From NCBI GenBank assembly GCA_050246635.1, contig JBFWVR010000006.1, forward strand, positions 62,001 through 126,000: a DNA stretch of 64,000 bases. The letters run 5' to 3'. Under the pieces are notes generated by a model. It did not search any database and was not told the DNA's origin. It was given only the letters and a program-made list of their open reading frames with translations. Numbering within the stretch: the stretch's first letter is position 1; each line of letters begins with the position of its first letter. Positions 19,041 to 29,374 of this stretch are shown here, in pieces. The position numbers were made by a program, and so were the translations under genes. Origin of the DNA: JBFWVR01 sp050246635. Its GTDB lineage: Bacteria; Acidobacteriota; Vicinamibacteria; Vicinamibacterales; UBA2999.

Positions 19041-20162
19041 ATGTTGCCGATGACTTTCACGCACTTCCGCCCCCTCACCCGGTTCGCGCGGCCGCTCTCC
19101 CTCGTGCTCGCGCTGGCCCTGGCTGGCGTCGCCTGTGGCAAGACCGGTGACGGCGCCGCCGCGCCGTCCGCCGCCGCCGTCTCCCCCGACACCTGGGCCG
19201 TGGTCGATGGCCGCACCATTTCCCGGGGCGAAGTGGAGAAGGCCCTCCGCCGCAGCGTGCAGCAGGCCCCCGGTCCGATGGGCGAGGAGGCGCTGGCCGC
19301 CGAGCTGAACCTGCTCGACGAACTGATCGTGCAGGACCTGCTCCTGGCCAGGGCGCAGGCGCTGAACCTGTCGGTGCCCGACAGCGATCTCGACAAGGCC
19401 TACGAAGAGGCGCGCCAGAACATTCCCGAGGACGCCTTCCAGCAGGAGCTGGGCCGCCGCAACCTCTCGGCGGCCGACATGCGCGAGGGCTTGCGCCGCG
19501 ACCTGCTCGCGCAGAAGGTGATCGACCAGGAGGTCTCCGCCAAGGTCACCGTCAGCGACGAGGACATCACGGCGTTCTACGAGGCCAACAAGCCGCAGTT
19601 CAACCGCGCGGAAGAAGGCTACCGGGTCGCGCAGATCGCGATCACGCCGGTGCGCGAGCCGCAGATTGCCAACCGCACGGGCGACGACGCGACGACCCCG
19701 CAGGAGGCGCAGACGAAGGCGCAGATGCTGATGGCGCGCCTGAAGGAAGGGACGGAGTTCGCCGAGCTGGCTGCGGACTTTTCCGAGGACCCGCAGACGG
19801 CGGCGCGCGGTGGCGACCTCGGCTTCATTCCGGTCTCGGCGCTGCGCCAGGCACCGCCGGCGCTGCGCGACGCCGTGCTGGGCAAGGAACCGGGATCGGT
19901 GCAGCTGGTCAGCAACAACGGCGCCCATACGATCATCCTGGTGATCGATCACCAGCCGGCGGGGCAGCGCGATCCCAGCATGCCCGACGTCCGGGGCGCG
20001 ATCACCGAGGCGCTGCGCAGCCGCCGCGAGCAGGTGCTGCGCGTCGCCTACATCACCTCGCTGAAGAACGACGCGACGATCGTCAACTACCTCGCCGAGC
20101 GGCTCGTCGAGTCGCAGGGCAAGGCGCCGAGCCTGGCGCCACCCGCCCCCGGCTCCAACTGA
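19041..20162 (+). CDS. SurA-like periplasmic peptidyl-prolyl isomerase lipoprotein
   Basis: 373 aa. The signal sequence ends in a lipobox (GVAC), so this is probably an outer- or inner-membrane-anchored lipoprotein. A SurA N-type chaperone domain spans about 50-180 (VVDGRTISRGEVEKALRR). A PpiC parvulin domain follows (YRVAQIAI, later FAELAADFSEDPQTAARGG and GDLGFIPVSAL). It likely assists folding of outer-membrane proteins. ATG 19041 and ATG 19050 are both in frame; either preserves the signal. Its sequence context with lol and bam genes fits envelope assembly. Confidence 0.85.
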   Translation: MLPMTFTHFRPLTRFARPLSLVLALALAGVACGKTGDGAAAPSAAAVSPDTWAVVDGRTISRGEVEKALRRSVQQAPGPMGEEALAAELNLLDELIVQDLLLARAQALNLSVPDSDLDKAYEEARQNIPEDAFQQELGRRNLSAADMREGLRRDLLAQKVIDQEVSAKVTVSDEDITAFYEANKPQFNRAEEGYRVAQIAITPVREPQIANRTGDDATTPQEAQTKAQMLMARLKEGTEFAELAADFSEDPQTAARGGDLGFIPVSALRQAPPALRDAVLGKEPGSVQLVSNNGAHTIILVIDHQPAGQRDPSMPDVRGAITEALRSRREQVLRVAYITSLKNDATIVNYLAERLVESQGKAPSLAPPAPGSN

Positions 20163-20181
20163 TTCCCCCCCACTGATCGCA

Positions 20182-20209
20182 GGGACTGCCGCCGGCCGGC
20201 GGCAGTCCC
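20182..20209. terminator. 28-bp perfect palindrome after the SurA-like gene
   Basis: Two 14-nt arms, GGGACTGCCGCCGG and its complement, are adjacent without a loop; it would fold with a 4-nt loop. It lies 20 nt after the stop codon, with no T-run. Most likely a transcription end. Confidence 0.6.
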
Positions 20210-20335
20210 GCTCGCCCCTGTGCGCACGGGGCCACGCGTGTGCCCGCGTGTGCGCTCGCGCGCGCGCCGCGCCAGCTCCTCCCGAAAACCGGGCGTCTTT
20301 CTGCTCGAGCTGCCGCCCACGGCCGGGCATGGCCC

Positions 20336-20364
20336 TTGCGATGTGGCGCACCACACTGTCGCAA
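20336..20364 (+). promoter_or_regulatory. 5'-leader hairpin overlapping the Shine-Dalgarno of the subtilase gene
   Basis: Outer stem TTGCGA/TCGCAA and inner stem TGTGG/CCACA around CGCA. The 3' arm ends in the first two bases of the AAGGAG ribosome-binding site used by the GTG at 20376, so folding would compete with ribosome binding. Confidence 0.35.
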
Positions 20365-20375
20365 GGAGTCCCCCG

Positions 20376-22082
20376 GTGACCTCACGGATCTCGATTCGCG
20401 TTCTCTCGGTCTGCCTGCTCGCGCTGTGCGGCCCACCGCGCGCTGTTTCGACTCACTCGCCCGCTCCGAGTCCGCCCGCCGCGGTAGCCTCTGGCGTGGC
20501 CGCGGCCGACGCCGGTTCGCACGGGCACGCCCGCGTCATCGTGCGGTGGGCCACGACGCGCGGCGCCGAGCTCGCGCGGCGGCACCGGCTGCCGCTGTTG
20601 CGGCAGCTGGCTGCGGCCAGCGTCGTCGAAGTCGATGCGGCCTCGCTGGCGGCCCTCAGCCGCGATCCCGACGTCGCGGCCATCGTCGAAGATCGGCTCG
20701 TCGGCCCGTCGGTGTCGACGGCGGACCAGGCCACCCGCGCGGATGTCGTGCGGGCGGGCCAGCCGGGTGGGCTGCTGGGGCTGGGGGGGTACGGCGGCGT
20801 CACCGGCCGCGGCATCACGGTGGCCGTCGTCGACTCGGGCATCTCCACCACGCATGCGGCGCTGGCCGGCAAGGTGATCGCGGCCGTCAGCCTGGTGCCC
20901 GGTGACCCGGGCGTGGACGACCGGTTCGGGCACGGCACTCACGTGGCCGGTCTCATCGCCGGCGCCGCGGCGCCGGCCGCAGGCGTGACCGGCGAGTACC
21001 GGGGAGGCATCGCTCCTGGTGCCAGCCTGGTGAACGTCCGTGTGCTCGGCGCCGACGGCCTGGGCTACACGAGCGATGTCATCGCCGGCATCGACTGGGT
21101 GATTGCCAATCGCAGCCGGTATCGCATCCGCGTCGTGAACCTCTCGCTGGGGCACCCGATCGGCGAGCCGGCCCTCTTCGACCCGCTGGTCGATGCAGTG
21201 ACGCGTGCCGTGGACGCGGGGCTCGTCGTCGTGGCGGCCGCGGGCAACTACGGACTCACAGCGGACGGGCATCCGGCGCTTGGGACGATCACCTCTCCCG
21301 GCAACGCCCCGGCGGCCCTCACCGTCGGCGCCCTCGACATGCAGGAGACCGCGGTGCGAGGCGACGACGCCGTGACGCCCTACAGCTCGCGGGGCCCGAC
21401 GATGTTCGACCAGTTCGTGAAGCCCGACGTCGTCGCGCCGGGGCACCGCCTGGTGTCGCTCGAAGCGCCAGGGTCCGCGCTGGTGGCCAGCTACCCGGCG
21501 CTCCATGCGGCCGGGGCTGGTACCAATGCCTACGCGCGGCTGAGCGGCACCAGCATGGCGACGGCCGTGGTCAGCGGTGGGGTGACGCTGATGCTCGAGG
21601 CCGCGCCCGGCCTCACACCTGCGCACGTCAAGCTGGCTCTGCAATCCGGCGCCAGCTTCGTTCGCGACGCCGGGCTGCTCGCCGCCGGGGCCGGCAGCGT
21701 CGACTTCTGGCATGCACGACGCGTGGCGTCGGATGGCCTGGTGAGCAAGCTGCTCGATACGATCACCAGCCCCGCCGCACCCGGAGGCCTGACCTGGCGC
21801 AGCGACGGGGCGATGATTCCGCGGCTCTACGGCGGGAGTGGCCTGAGCCTGCTCGGACCGGTGCAGGCCCTGCTGGCGTGGCTCAATCCCGCCAGCCTGC
21901 CCGTGGGGCGGCTCGGCGTGCTCGGGGCCGGCAACCCACTGGCGCTGCTGCCACCCGCCGAGCTGCTATACGGCGAGGTGTACTACTGGAGTGGCGGGCA
22001 GAACATCGTCTGGGGGTTCCAGGGACCGGTCGAGGGGGCGAACATCGTGTGGGGGTTCAGCACCCCTGCCACGGAGCGCTGA
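20376..22082 (+). CDS. Secreted subtilisin-like serine protease (S8)
   Basis: 568 aa with an N-terminal signal region, an I9-like propeptide (about 45-115: HARVIVRW...VVEVDAASLAALS), and a subtilase catalytic domain with triad Asp153 (VAVVDSG), His186 (FGHGTH) and Ser393 (SGTSMATA), plus oxyanion Asn291 (AAAGN). After residue about 430 there is a tail with two NIVWGF copies at the very C-terminus, a motif seen in secreted subtilases of related phyla. GTG 20376 was chosen for the AAGGAG 8 nt upstream. The next gene converges on it. Confidence 0.9.
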   Translation: MTSRISIRVLSVCLLALCGPPRAVSTHSPAPSPPAAVASGVAAADAGSHGHARVIVRWATTRGAELARRHRLPLLRQLAAASVVEVDAASLAALSRDPDVAAIVEDRLVGPSVSTADQATRADVVRAGQPGGLLGLGGYGGVTGRGITVAVVDSGISTTHAALAGKVIAAVSLVPGDPGVDDRFGHGTHVAGLIAGAAAPAAGVTGEYRGGIAPGASLVNVRVLGADGLGYTSDVIAGIDWVIANRSRYRIRVVNLSLGHPIGEPALFDPLVDAVTRAVDAGLVVVAAAGNYGLTADGHPALGTITSPGNAPAALTVGALDMQETAVRGDDAVTPYSSRGPTMFDQFVKPDVVAPGHRLVSLEAPGSALVASYPALHAAGAGTNAYARLSGTSMATAVVSGGVTLMLEAAPGLTPAHVKLALQSGASFVRDAGLLAAGAGSVDFWHARRVASDGLVSKLLDTITSPAAPGGLTWRSDGAMIPRLYGGSGLSLLGPVQALLAWLNPASLPVGRLGVLGAGNPLALLPPAELLYGEVYYWSGGQNIVWGFQGPVEGANIVWGFSTPATER

Positions 22083-22088
22083 GATTAT

Positions 22089-22114
22089 CGGGGCCGCCGC
22101 AGCCGGCGGCCCCG
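22089..22114. terminator. Bidirectional terminator-like hairpin
   Basis: Eleven-bp perfect stem (22089-22099 with 22104-22114), loop CAGC, in the 38-nt gap between the convergent protease and aldehyde dehydrogenase genes. Confidence 0.6.
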
Positions 22115-22120
22115 ACGCGT

Positions 22121-23659
22121 TCAGTCGCCGAAGACGATGCCCTGCGCGAGCGGCAGCGCCGTCGACCAGTTGACCGTGTTGGTCTGCCGGCGCATGTAGG
22201 CCTTCCACGCATCCGATCCGGACTCCCGGCCGCCACCCGTCTCCTTCTCGCCGCCGAACGCGCCGCCAATCTCCGCGCCCGACGTCCCGATGTTGACGTT
22301 CGCGATGCCGCAGTCGGATCCGGTGGCCGCGAGGAACGCCTCACCGGTGCGGAGGTCGTCGGTGAACACCGCACTCGACAGCCCTTGCGGGACGTCGTTG
22401 TGCAGTGCCATCGCGTCCTCGAACCGTTCGTACTCGAGCAGGTAGAGGATTGGCGCGAACGTCTCCTGGCGCACGATCGGGGTCTGCGCCGGCATGCGCA
22501 CGATGGCGGGCTCGACGAACTGCGGACCGAGATCGGGGCGCCGCGTGCCGCCGGTCAGCAGCGTGCCGCCCTCGGAGACCGCCTGCGCGACCGCGGCCTC
22601 CATCCGGGCCACGGCCTCGGTCGTGATCAGGGGCCCCATCAGGGTGGCGGGATCGAGTGGATCGCCGATCCGGACCTGCGAGTACGCCTTCAGCAGGCGA
22701 TCCGTCAGCGCCGGCAGGATGTCCTTGTGCGCGATGATGCGTCGCGTCGAGGTGCACCGTTGTCCGGCCGTCCCCACGGCTCCGAACAGAATCGCGCGGA
22801 CCGCGAGGTCGAGGTTCGCATCGGCCGCGACGATGATCGCGTTGTTCCCGCCGAGCTCGAGCAGGCTCTTGCCGAAGCGGGCGGCGAGCGCCTCGCCGAC
22901 CCGGCGGCCGACGCGGCTGGATCCCGTGAACGACACGAGCGGCAGCCGGTGGTCCGCGAGCATGGCCTCACCGACGACGGGGCCTTCGCCGACCGCCAGG
23001 GTGAACACGCCGGCCACGCCGTGATCGGCCATCACCTGGTTGGCAATGCGCTGCACGGCCACGGCCGTCAACGGGACGGCCTCGGACGGCTTCCAGACGA
23101 CGGGGTCTCCACAGACCGCGGCAATCGCGGCATTCCAGGACCACACGGCAACCGGAAAGTTGAAGGCCGTGATGACGCCGACGGGACCAAGGGGATGCCA
23201 CTGTTCCATCATCCGGTGCCCCGGGCGTTCCGACGCGATCGTCCTGCCGTACAGCTGCCGGGAGAGACCGGTCGCGAAGTCGCAGATGTCGATCATCTCC
23301 TGCACTTCGCCGTGCCCCTCGCCGCGGATCTTGCCCATCTCGAGGCTGACGAGATCGCCCAGGGGCTCCTTGAGGCGGCGGAGGGCCTCGCCCAGGTCGC
23401 GCACGAGCGCGCCCCGCTGCGGCGCGGGCCTCTCACGCCACGCCTGGAACGCGCCGGCGGCGGCCGCGGCCACCCGGTCGCAGGCTGCGGCATCGGCCAT
23501 CTCCACCTCCGCAATCGCGGCGCCAGTGGTGGGATTGGTCGAGGTCAGGGTGCGCCCGGAGGGCTGGCGGACCCAGTCCGGCCCGGTGCAGACGCCGGGA
23601 TTCCGGGCCTCGAGGCCGAGGGTATCGAGAATGGCGCGAGCGGTCGTGATCGGCGGCAT
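22121..23659 (-). CDS. Aldehyde dehydrogenase, ALDH7/antiquitin type
   Basis: 512 aa NAD-dependent aldehyde dehydrogenase. Catalytic Cys lies in GTAGQRCTSTRR and the general-base Glu in LLELGGNNAIIV. The NAD site is VSFTGSSRVG. The C-terminal GGAFGGEKETGGGRESGSDA region with RRQTNTVNWS is diagnostic of the alpha-aminoadipic semialdehyde dehydrogenase (lysine catabolism) branch. No other lysine-degradation gene is nearby, so the physiological aldehyde is uncertain. Confidence 0.9.
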   Translation of the reverse strand: MPPITTARAILDTLGLEARNPGVCTGPDWVRQPSGRTLTSTNPTTGAAIAEVEMADAAACDRVAAAAAGAFQAWRERPAPQRGALVRDLGEALRRLKEPLGDLVSLEMGKIRGEGHGEVQEMIDICDFATGLSRQLYGRTIASERPGHRMMEQWHPLGPVGVITAFNFPVAVWSWNAAIAAVCGDPVVWKPSEAVPLTAVAVQRIANQVMADHGVAGVFTLAVGEGPVVGEAMLADHRLPLVSFTGSSRVGRRVGEALAARFGKSLLELGGNNAIIVAADANLDLAVRAILFGAVGTAGQRCTSTRRIIAHKDILPALTDRLLKAYSQVRIGDPLDPATLMGPLITTEAVARMEAAVAQAVSEGGTLLTGGTRRPDLGPQFVEPAIVRMPAQTPIVRQETFAPILYLLEYERFEDAMALHNDVPQGLSSAVFTDDLRTGEAFLAATGSDCGIANVNIGTSGAEIGGAFGGEKETGGGRESGSDAWKAYMRRQTNTVNWSTALPLAQGIVFGD

Positions 23660-23710
23660 GCGGTCCTCCAGCCGTCAAGAATAGCAGCGCACGGGTATTA
23701 CGAAATGCGA

Positions 23711-23940
23711 TCACGGAGACACGGAGACACGGAGACACGGAGACACGGAGACACGGAGGCTTCGCATCGGATTTCAGATTGAAGATCGGAGATTGGAGAT
23801 TGGAGATTGGACGATGCCAATCGACGAATCCATTCGTCAACAGACAGATCTGCCTTCGTCAATCAATCTTCAATCTGAAATCCGAAGATCTGAAATCGAA
23901 GCCCAGGCTCCGTGCCTCCTTGCCTCCGTGTCTCCGTGTG
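23711..23940. repeat. Nested inverted-repeat element with octamer ends
   Basis: Most of the 293-nt gap. It begins with six 8-bp units (ACACGGAG, 23711-23758). Outer arms 23743-23760 and 23922-23939 are perfect 18-bp inverted complements. Inner arms 23767-23786 and 23866-23885 are perfect 20-bp complements. Three 7-bp GGAGATT units lie at 23788-23808, and a 7-bp hairpin GACGAAT/ATTCGTC sits near the centre. There is no ORF. Confidence 0.85.
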
Positions 23941-23952
23941 CGCATGGCCTGG

Positions 23953-25614
23953 CTACGGTACCGTGGCCGTGATGGCCGTCGGCCCGCGGAGCACTTTGCC
24001 CGGCCGGGCGCCGGTGTGTTCGCCCTGGTCGATGACGAGCACGCCGTTCACGAGCACGTAGGGCACGCCTTTCGCGTACGACTTCGGGGCCTCGAACGAG
24101 TTGGTCCCGCCGACGGTCGCCGGATCGACGACGACGACGTCGGCGGCGTAGCCCTCGCGGAGCAGGCCACGATCCCGCAGCCCGAGGATCTGGGCGGGTA
24201 GCGACGTCATCTTGCGCACCGCGTCCTCGAGCGTCAGTACGTGCTCGTCGCGCACGTAGTGGCCCAGCACGCGCACGTTCGTCGCGTAGTTGCGCGGGTG
24301 CGGCACGCCCGGGGCATCGAGGTTGATCGCCGATCCGTCCGAGGCTATCGACACCCATGGCTCCCGCATCACCTGCCGCACGTCGTCCTCGCTCATCGTG
24401 TGGAAGACACCGCTGATCCGGCCGCCGTCGGCGGCCATCAGGTCGAGGCAGGTATCGGCGGGGTCCGCGTCGCCACGTGCCTTCGCGATCTCGGCGAGGC
24501 GCATGCCCTCGTACTGGCGCGTCTCGTCGGAGTACCCCCGCGCCAGCGCGATGCCCTCCCAGCCGCCGTGCTCGTGGACCCACGTCTTGAAGTCCGGGTC
24601 CTGCTTGATGCGTGCGCGGTCGTCGGCGTCCTTCAGCCGCTTCGCGAACTCGGCCGGGCCGCCCTCGCGTGCCCAGACAGGGAAGAAGGCGCTCCAGCCA
24701 TGGAACATCGCGGTGTACGGATACTGGTTGGCCGTGACGTCGAGGCCACGCGCGCGGGCGGCCTCGATCTGGTCGACGTAGCGGCCGATCGTCCCCCAGT
24801 TGTCGCGCCCGCGGATCTTGAAGTGGAAGATGTGGACCGGGATGTGGGCCTCCTCCGCGACACGAATGGCGAAGGCAATCTCCCGCGCCTGCTCGAAGCC
24901 CTCGCTGCCGATGTGCGTCGTGTAGTTGCCGCCGCGCCCGGCCACCACCTTCGCCATCGCGAGGATTTCGTCGGGGTGCTCGGGGCCGCCGCTCTCGAAC
25001 CGCGTCACCAGGCCCCACGCGCCCTCGTCCATCGAGCGCGCGACGAGGGCCTCCATCCTGCCGATCTCCTCCGGCGTCGCGGGTCGCGGGTCGTAGCCCA
25101 TCACCACGCGGCGGACCTGGGTGGCCGACACGTGCGAGATGGCGTTCATCGAGATGCCCTGCTGCTCCAGGCGGTCGAAGTACTCCCGGAAGGTCGTCCA
25201 GTCCTGTGCGCCCTCCGTCCCGAGCCCGTCACGCGGCGCGGCCGACGTGCTCTCGCCCATGATGTCGAGCGTGACGCCCTGCCGCACCTTGCTCTGCGCG
25301 GTGCCGTCCTCGAGGAGCGGCATCTCCGAGTGCGTGTGGAGGTCGATATAGCCGGGCGTCACGACGAGGCCCGTCGCGTCGATCTCGCGGCTGGCCGCCC
25401 GGCCCGCCAGGTGGCCGATCGCGGCAATGCGCCCGTCGCGGATGCCGACGTCGGCGGCGACCCACGGGTTGCCCGTGCCATCGACGACGTGGCCGCCGCG
25501 GATCAGCACGTCGAAATCCTCGCGCGCCGCGGGGGCGGCGGGGGCCGACTGGCAGGCAGACGATGTCAGGACGGCCAGCAGGAGCAGAGAGGGCAGGGAT
25601 TCCAGGGGGCGCAT
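23953..25614 (-). CDS. D-aminoacylase-like amidohydrolase, lipoprotein
   Basis: 553 aa. The signal ends in lipobox SSAC at about residue 21, so it is predicted to be a periplasmic lipoprotein. The composite amidohydrolase domain starts DVLIRGGHVVDGTGNPW, and the metal-binding strand is PGYIDLHTHSE. A later HIFHFK and IASDGSAI complete the usual metal set of N-acyl-D-amino-acid deacylases. Typical family members are 480-550 aa. The start at 25614 is preceded by GGAGG. Specificity is unproven; a periplasmic role in D-amino-acid or peptide salvage is plausible. Confidence 0.82.
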   Translation of the reverse strand: MRPLESLPSLLLLAVLTSSACQSAPAAPAAREDFDVLIRGGHVVDGTGNPWVAADVGIRDGRIAAIGHLAGRAASREIDATGLVVTPGYIDLHTHSEMPLLEDGTAQSKVRQGVTLDIMGESTSAAPRDGLGTEGAQDWTTFREYFDRLEQQGISMNAISHVSATQVRRVVMGYDPRPATPEEIGRMEALVARSMDEGAWGLVTRFESGGPEHPDEILAMAKVVAGRGGNYTTHIGSEGFEQAREIAFAIRVAEEAHIPVHIFHFKIRGRDNWGTIGRYVDQIEAARARGLDVTANQYPYTAMFHGWSAFFPVWAREGGPAEFAKRLKDADDRARIKQDPDFKTWVHEHGGWEGIALARGYSDETRQYEGMRLAEIAKARGDADPADTCLDLMAADGGRISGVFHTMSEDDVRQVMREPWVSIASDGSAINLDAPGVPHPRNYATNVRVLGHYVRDEHVLTLEDAVRKMTSLPAQILGLRDRGLLREGYAADVVVVDPATVGGTNSFEAPKSYAKGVPYVLVNGVLVIDQGEHTGARPGKVLRGPTAITATVP

Positions 25615-25633
25615 GGTGATCCTCCGAAACGCG

Positions 25634-25684
25634 GGCCACAGATGGGCCACAGGTGGGCCACAGATGGCACAGATGGCACAGATG
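25634..25684. repeat. CACAGATGG-type micro-repeat array
   Basis: Three 11-bp units (GGCCACAGATG or its one-base variant) run into two 9-bp units (GCACAGATG), directly upstream of the amidohydrolase and downstream of the reductase. The same unit appears at 36357-36372 and 47195-47213. Confidence 0.75.
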
Positions 25685-25707
25685 GGACGCGTGGTGTCGA
25701 CGGGCGA

Positions 25708-26616
25708 TCAGGTGCCGGATGGACCGGACCAGTCCAGCCCTGCGAGATCGAACAGGATCGTGGCGACGGCGGAGTAGTCCATCTCGCCGCGGCCGGCGGT
25801 TGCCTGGGCCTGGACGAGCTGGCTCACGAGCGCGGTGACCGGCGCGGGGATGCCGTGCTCGGCGAGCGCGCCGGCGGCAATTCCCATGTCTTTCACGTAC
25901 AGGCGGCCCTTGAAGCCGGGTTTGTAGTTGCCCTGGATCATGCGTTCGCCGTGCACGTCGAGCACCCGGCTCTGGGCGAAGCCGCCGAGCAGGGCCTGGC
26001 GGACCTTCGCGGGATCCACGCCGGACTTGCGGGCGAGCGCGATGGCCTCGGCGACCACGGCCATGGTGCCGCCAATGACGAGCTGGTTGCAGGCCTTGGT
26101 CACCTGGCCGGCGCCGCTGGGGCCGACGTGGACGACCTTCTCGGGCGTGCCCATGATGTCGAGCAGGGGGCGGACCGCCTCGAGCGCGGCCGCGTCGCCG
26201 CCGACCATGAACGCGAGCGTGCCGTCGATGGCGCCGATCTCGCCGCCGCTGACCGGGGCGTCGAGCATCGACGCGCCGAGCTCGGCGGCCCGCGCGGCGA
26301 GGCGCCGCGCGATGGCCGGCTGGATGGTGCTGGAGTCGACGAGCAGGGTGTCGGGCTGGAGGGCCGAGAAGACGCCGCGGCCGCCCTCGAGCACCTGGGC
26401 CACGTCGGGTCCGTCGGGCAACACGGTGATGATGCGGCGACAGGCCGCGGCGACGGCGGCGGGGGAGTCGGCCGCCTCGGCGCCGGCGGCGACGAGGGCG
26501 TCGACCGGGCCGCGGCTGCGGCTGTGGACGACGAGGGGGATGCCCGCCTTGCGGAGGTTGAGGGCCATGGGACGCCCCATCGCGCCCAGTCCGATGAAGC
26601 CGACGGTCTCGGTCAT
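25708..26616 (-). CDS. NAD(P)-dependent beta-hydroxyacid dehydrogenase (GarR/GlxR-like)
   Basis: 302 aa. The Rossmann motif is GFIGLGAMGRPMA (6-18), the substrate loop DAPVSGGEIGA, and the catalytic lysine lies in GAGQVTKACNQL. It belongs to the 3-hydroxyisobutyrate/tartronate-semialdehyde reductase family; 2-hydroxy-3-oxopropionate reductase is the likeliest activity, but the family overlaps in substrates. The start at 26616 has AAAGGA upstream and the expected N-terminus. Confidence 0.85.
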   Translation of the reverse strand: MTETVGFIGLGAMGRPMALNLRKAGIPLVVHSRSRGPVDALVAAGAEAADSPAAVAAACRRIITVLPDGPDVAQVLEGGRGVFSALQPDTLLVDSSTIQPAIARRLAARAAELGASMLDAPVSGGEIGAIDGTLAFMVGGDAAALEAVRPLLDIMGTPEKVVHVGPSGAGQVTKACNQLVIGGTMAVVAEAIALARKSGVDPAKVRQALLGGFAQSRVLDVHGERMIQGNYKPGFKGRLYVKDMGIAAGALAEHGIPAPVTALVSQLVQAQATAGRGEMDYSAVATILFDLAGLDWSGPSGT

Positions 26617-26740
26617 GACGTAGTCCTTTCGCGGCCGATTGTAGCGGCCGGGGGGCGTGCCGCCGATCCAAAACTCCGAAGTCCTGTCTGTCCTATGGGT
26701 TAGCGAAACGGGCGGGCTGGTGGCGGCGCGAGCCATACCG

Positions 26741-26746
26741 TATAAT
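26741..26746 (+). promoter_or_regulatory. Sigma-70-type -10 box (TATAAT) upstream of clpC
   Basis: Perfect TATAAT 49 nt before the clpC ATG in an otherwise GC-rich stretch. No recognisable TTGACA lies at the right distance (TGGTGG at 17 nt). Confidence 0.5.
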
Positions 26747-26795
26747 GAAAACGGGAGCGGGCCGGGATTCCCCCTCACAGGAGATAGGCGGCCGG

Positions 26796-29243
<2,448 letters not shown>

Positions 29244-29374
29244 ATTGCTGTAGGATCAGGGGTTCGTAAGCAGTGAGCCGTGGTGCCAGTGTGCCCGCGG
29301 ACGGTGCCGGACCGTGGCCCGGGCCCCTCCGGGCCGGCCGGGAACCCCGGATGCCAGCAATCAGCCGGGTTCGC

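Noticed and set aside
29273..29374. Longer N-terminus for BamA from 29273
   Set aside because: It would place a non-hydrophobic stretch before a clear signal peptide that begins at 29375 (or 29351).
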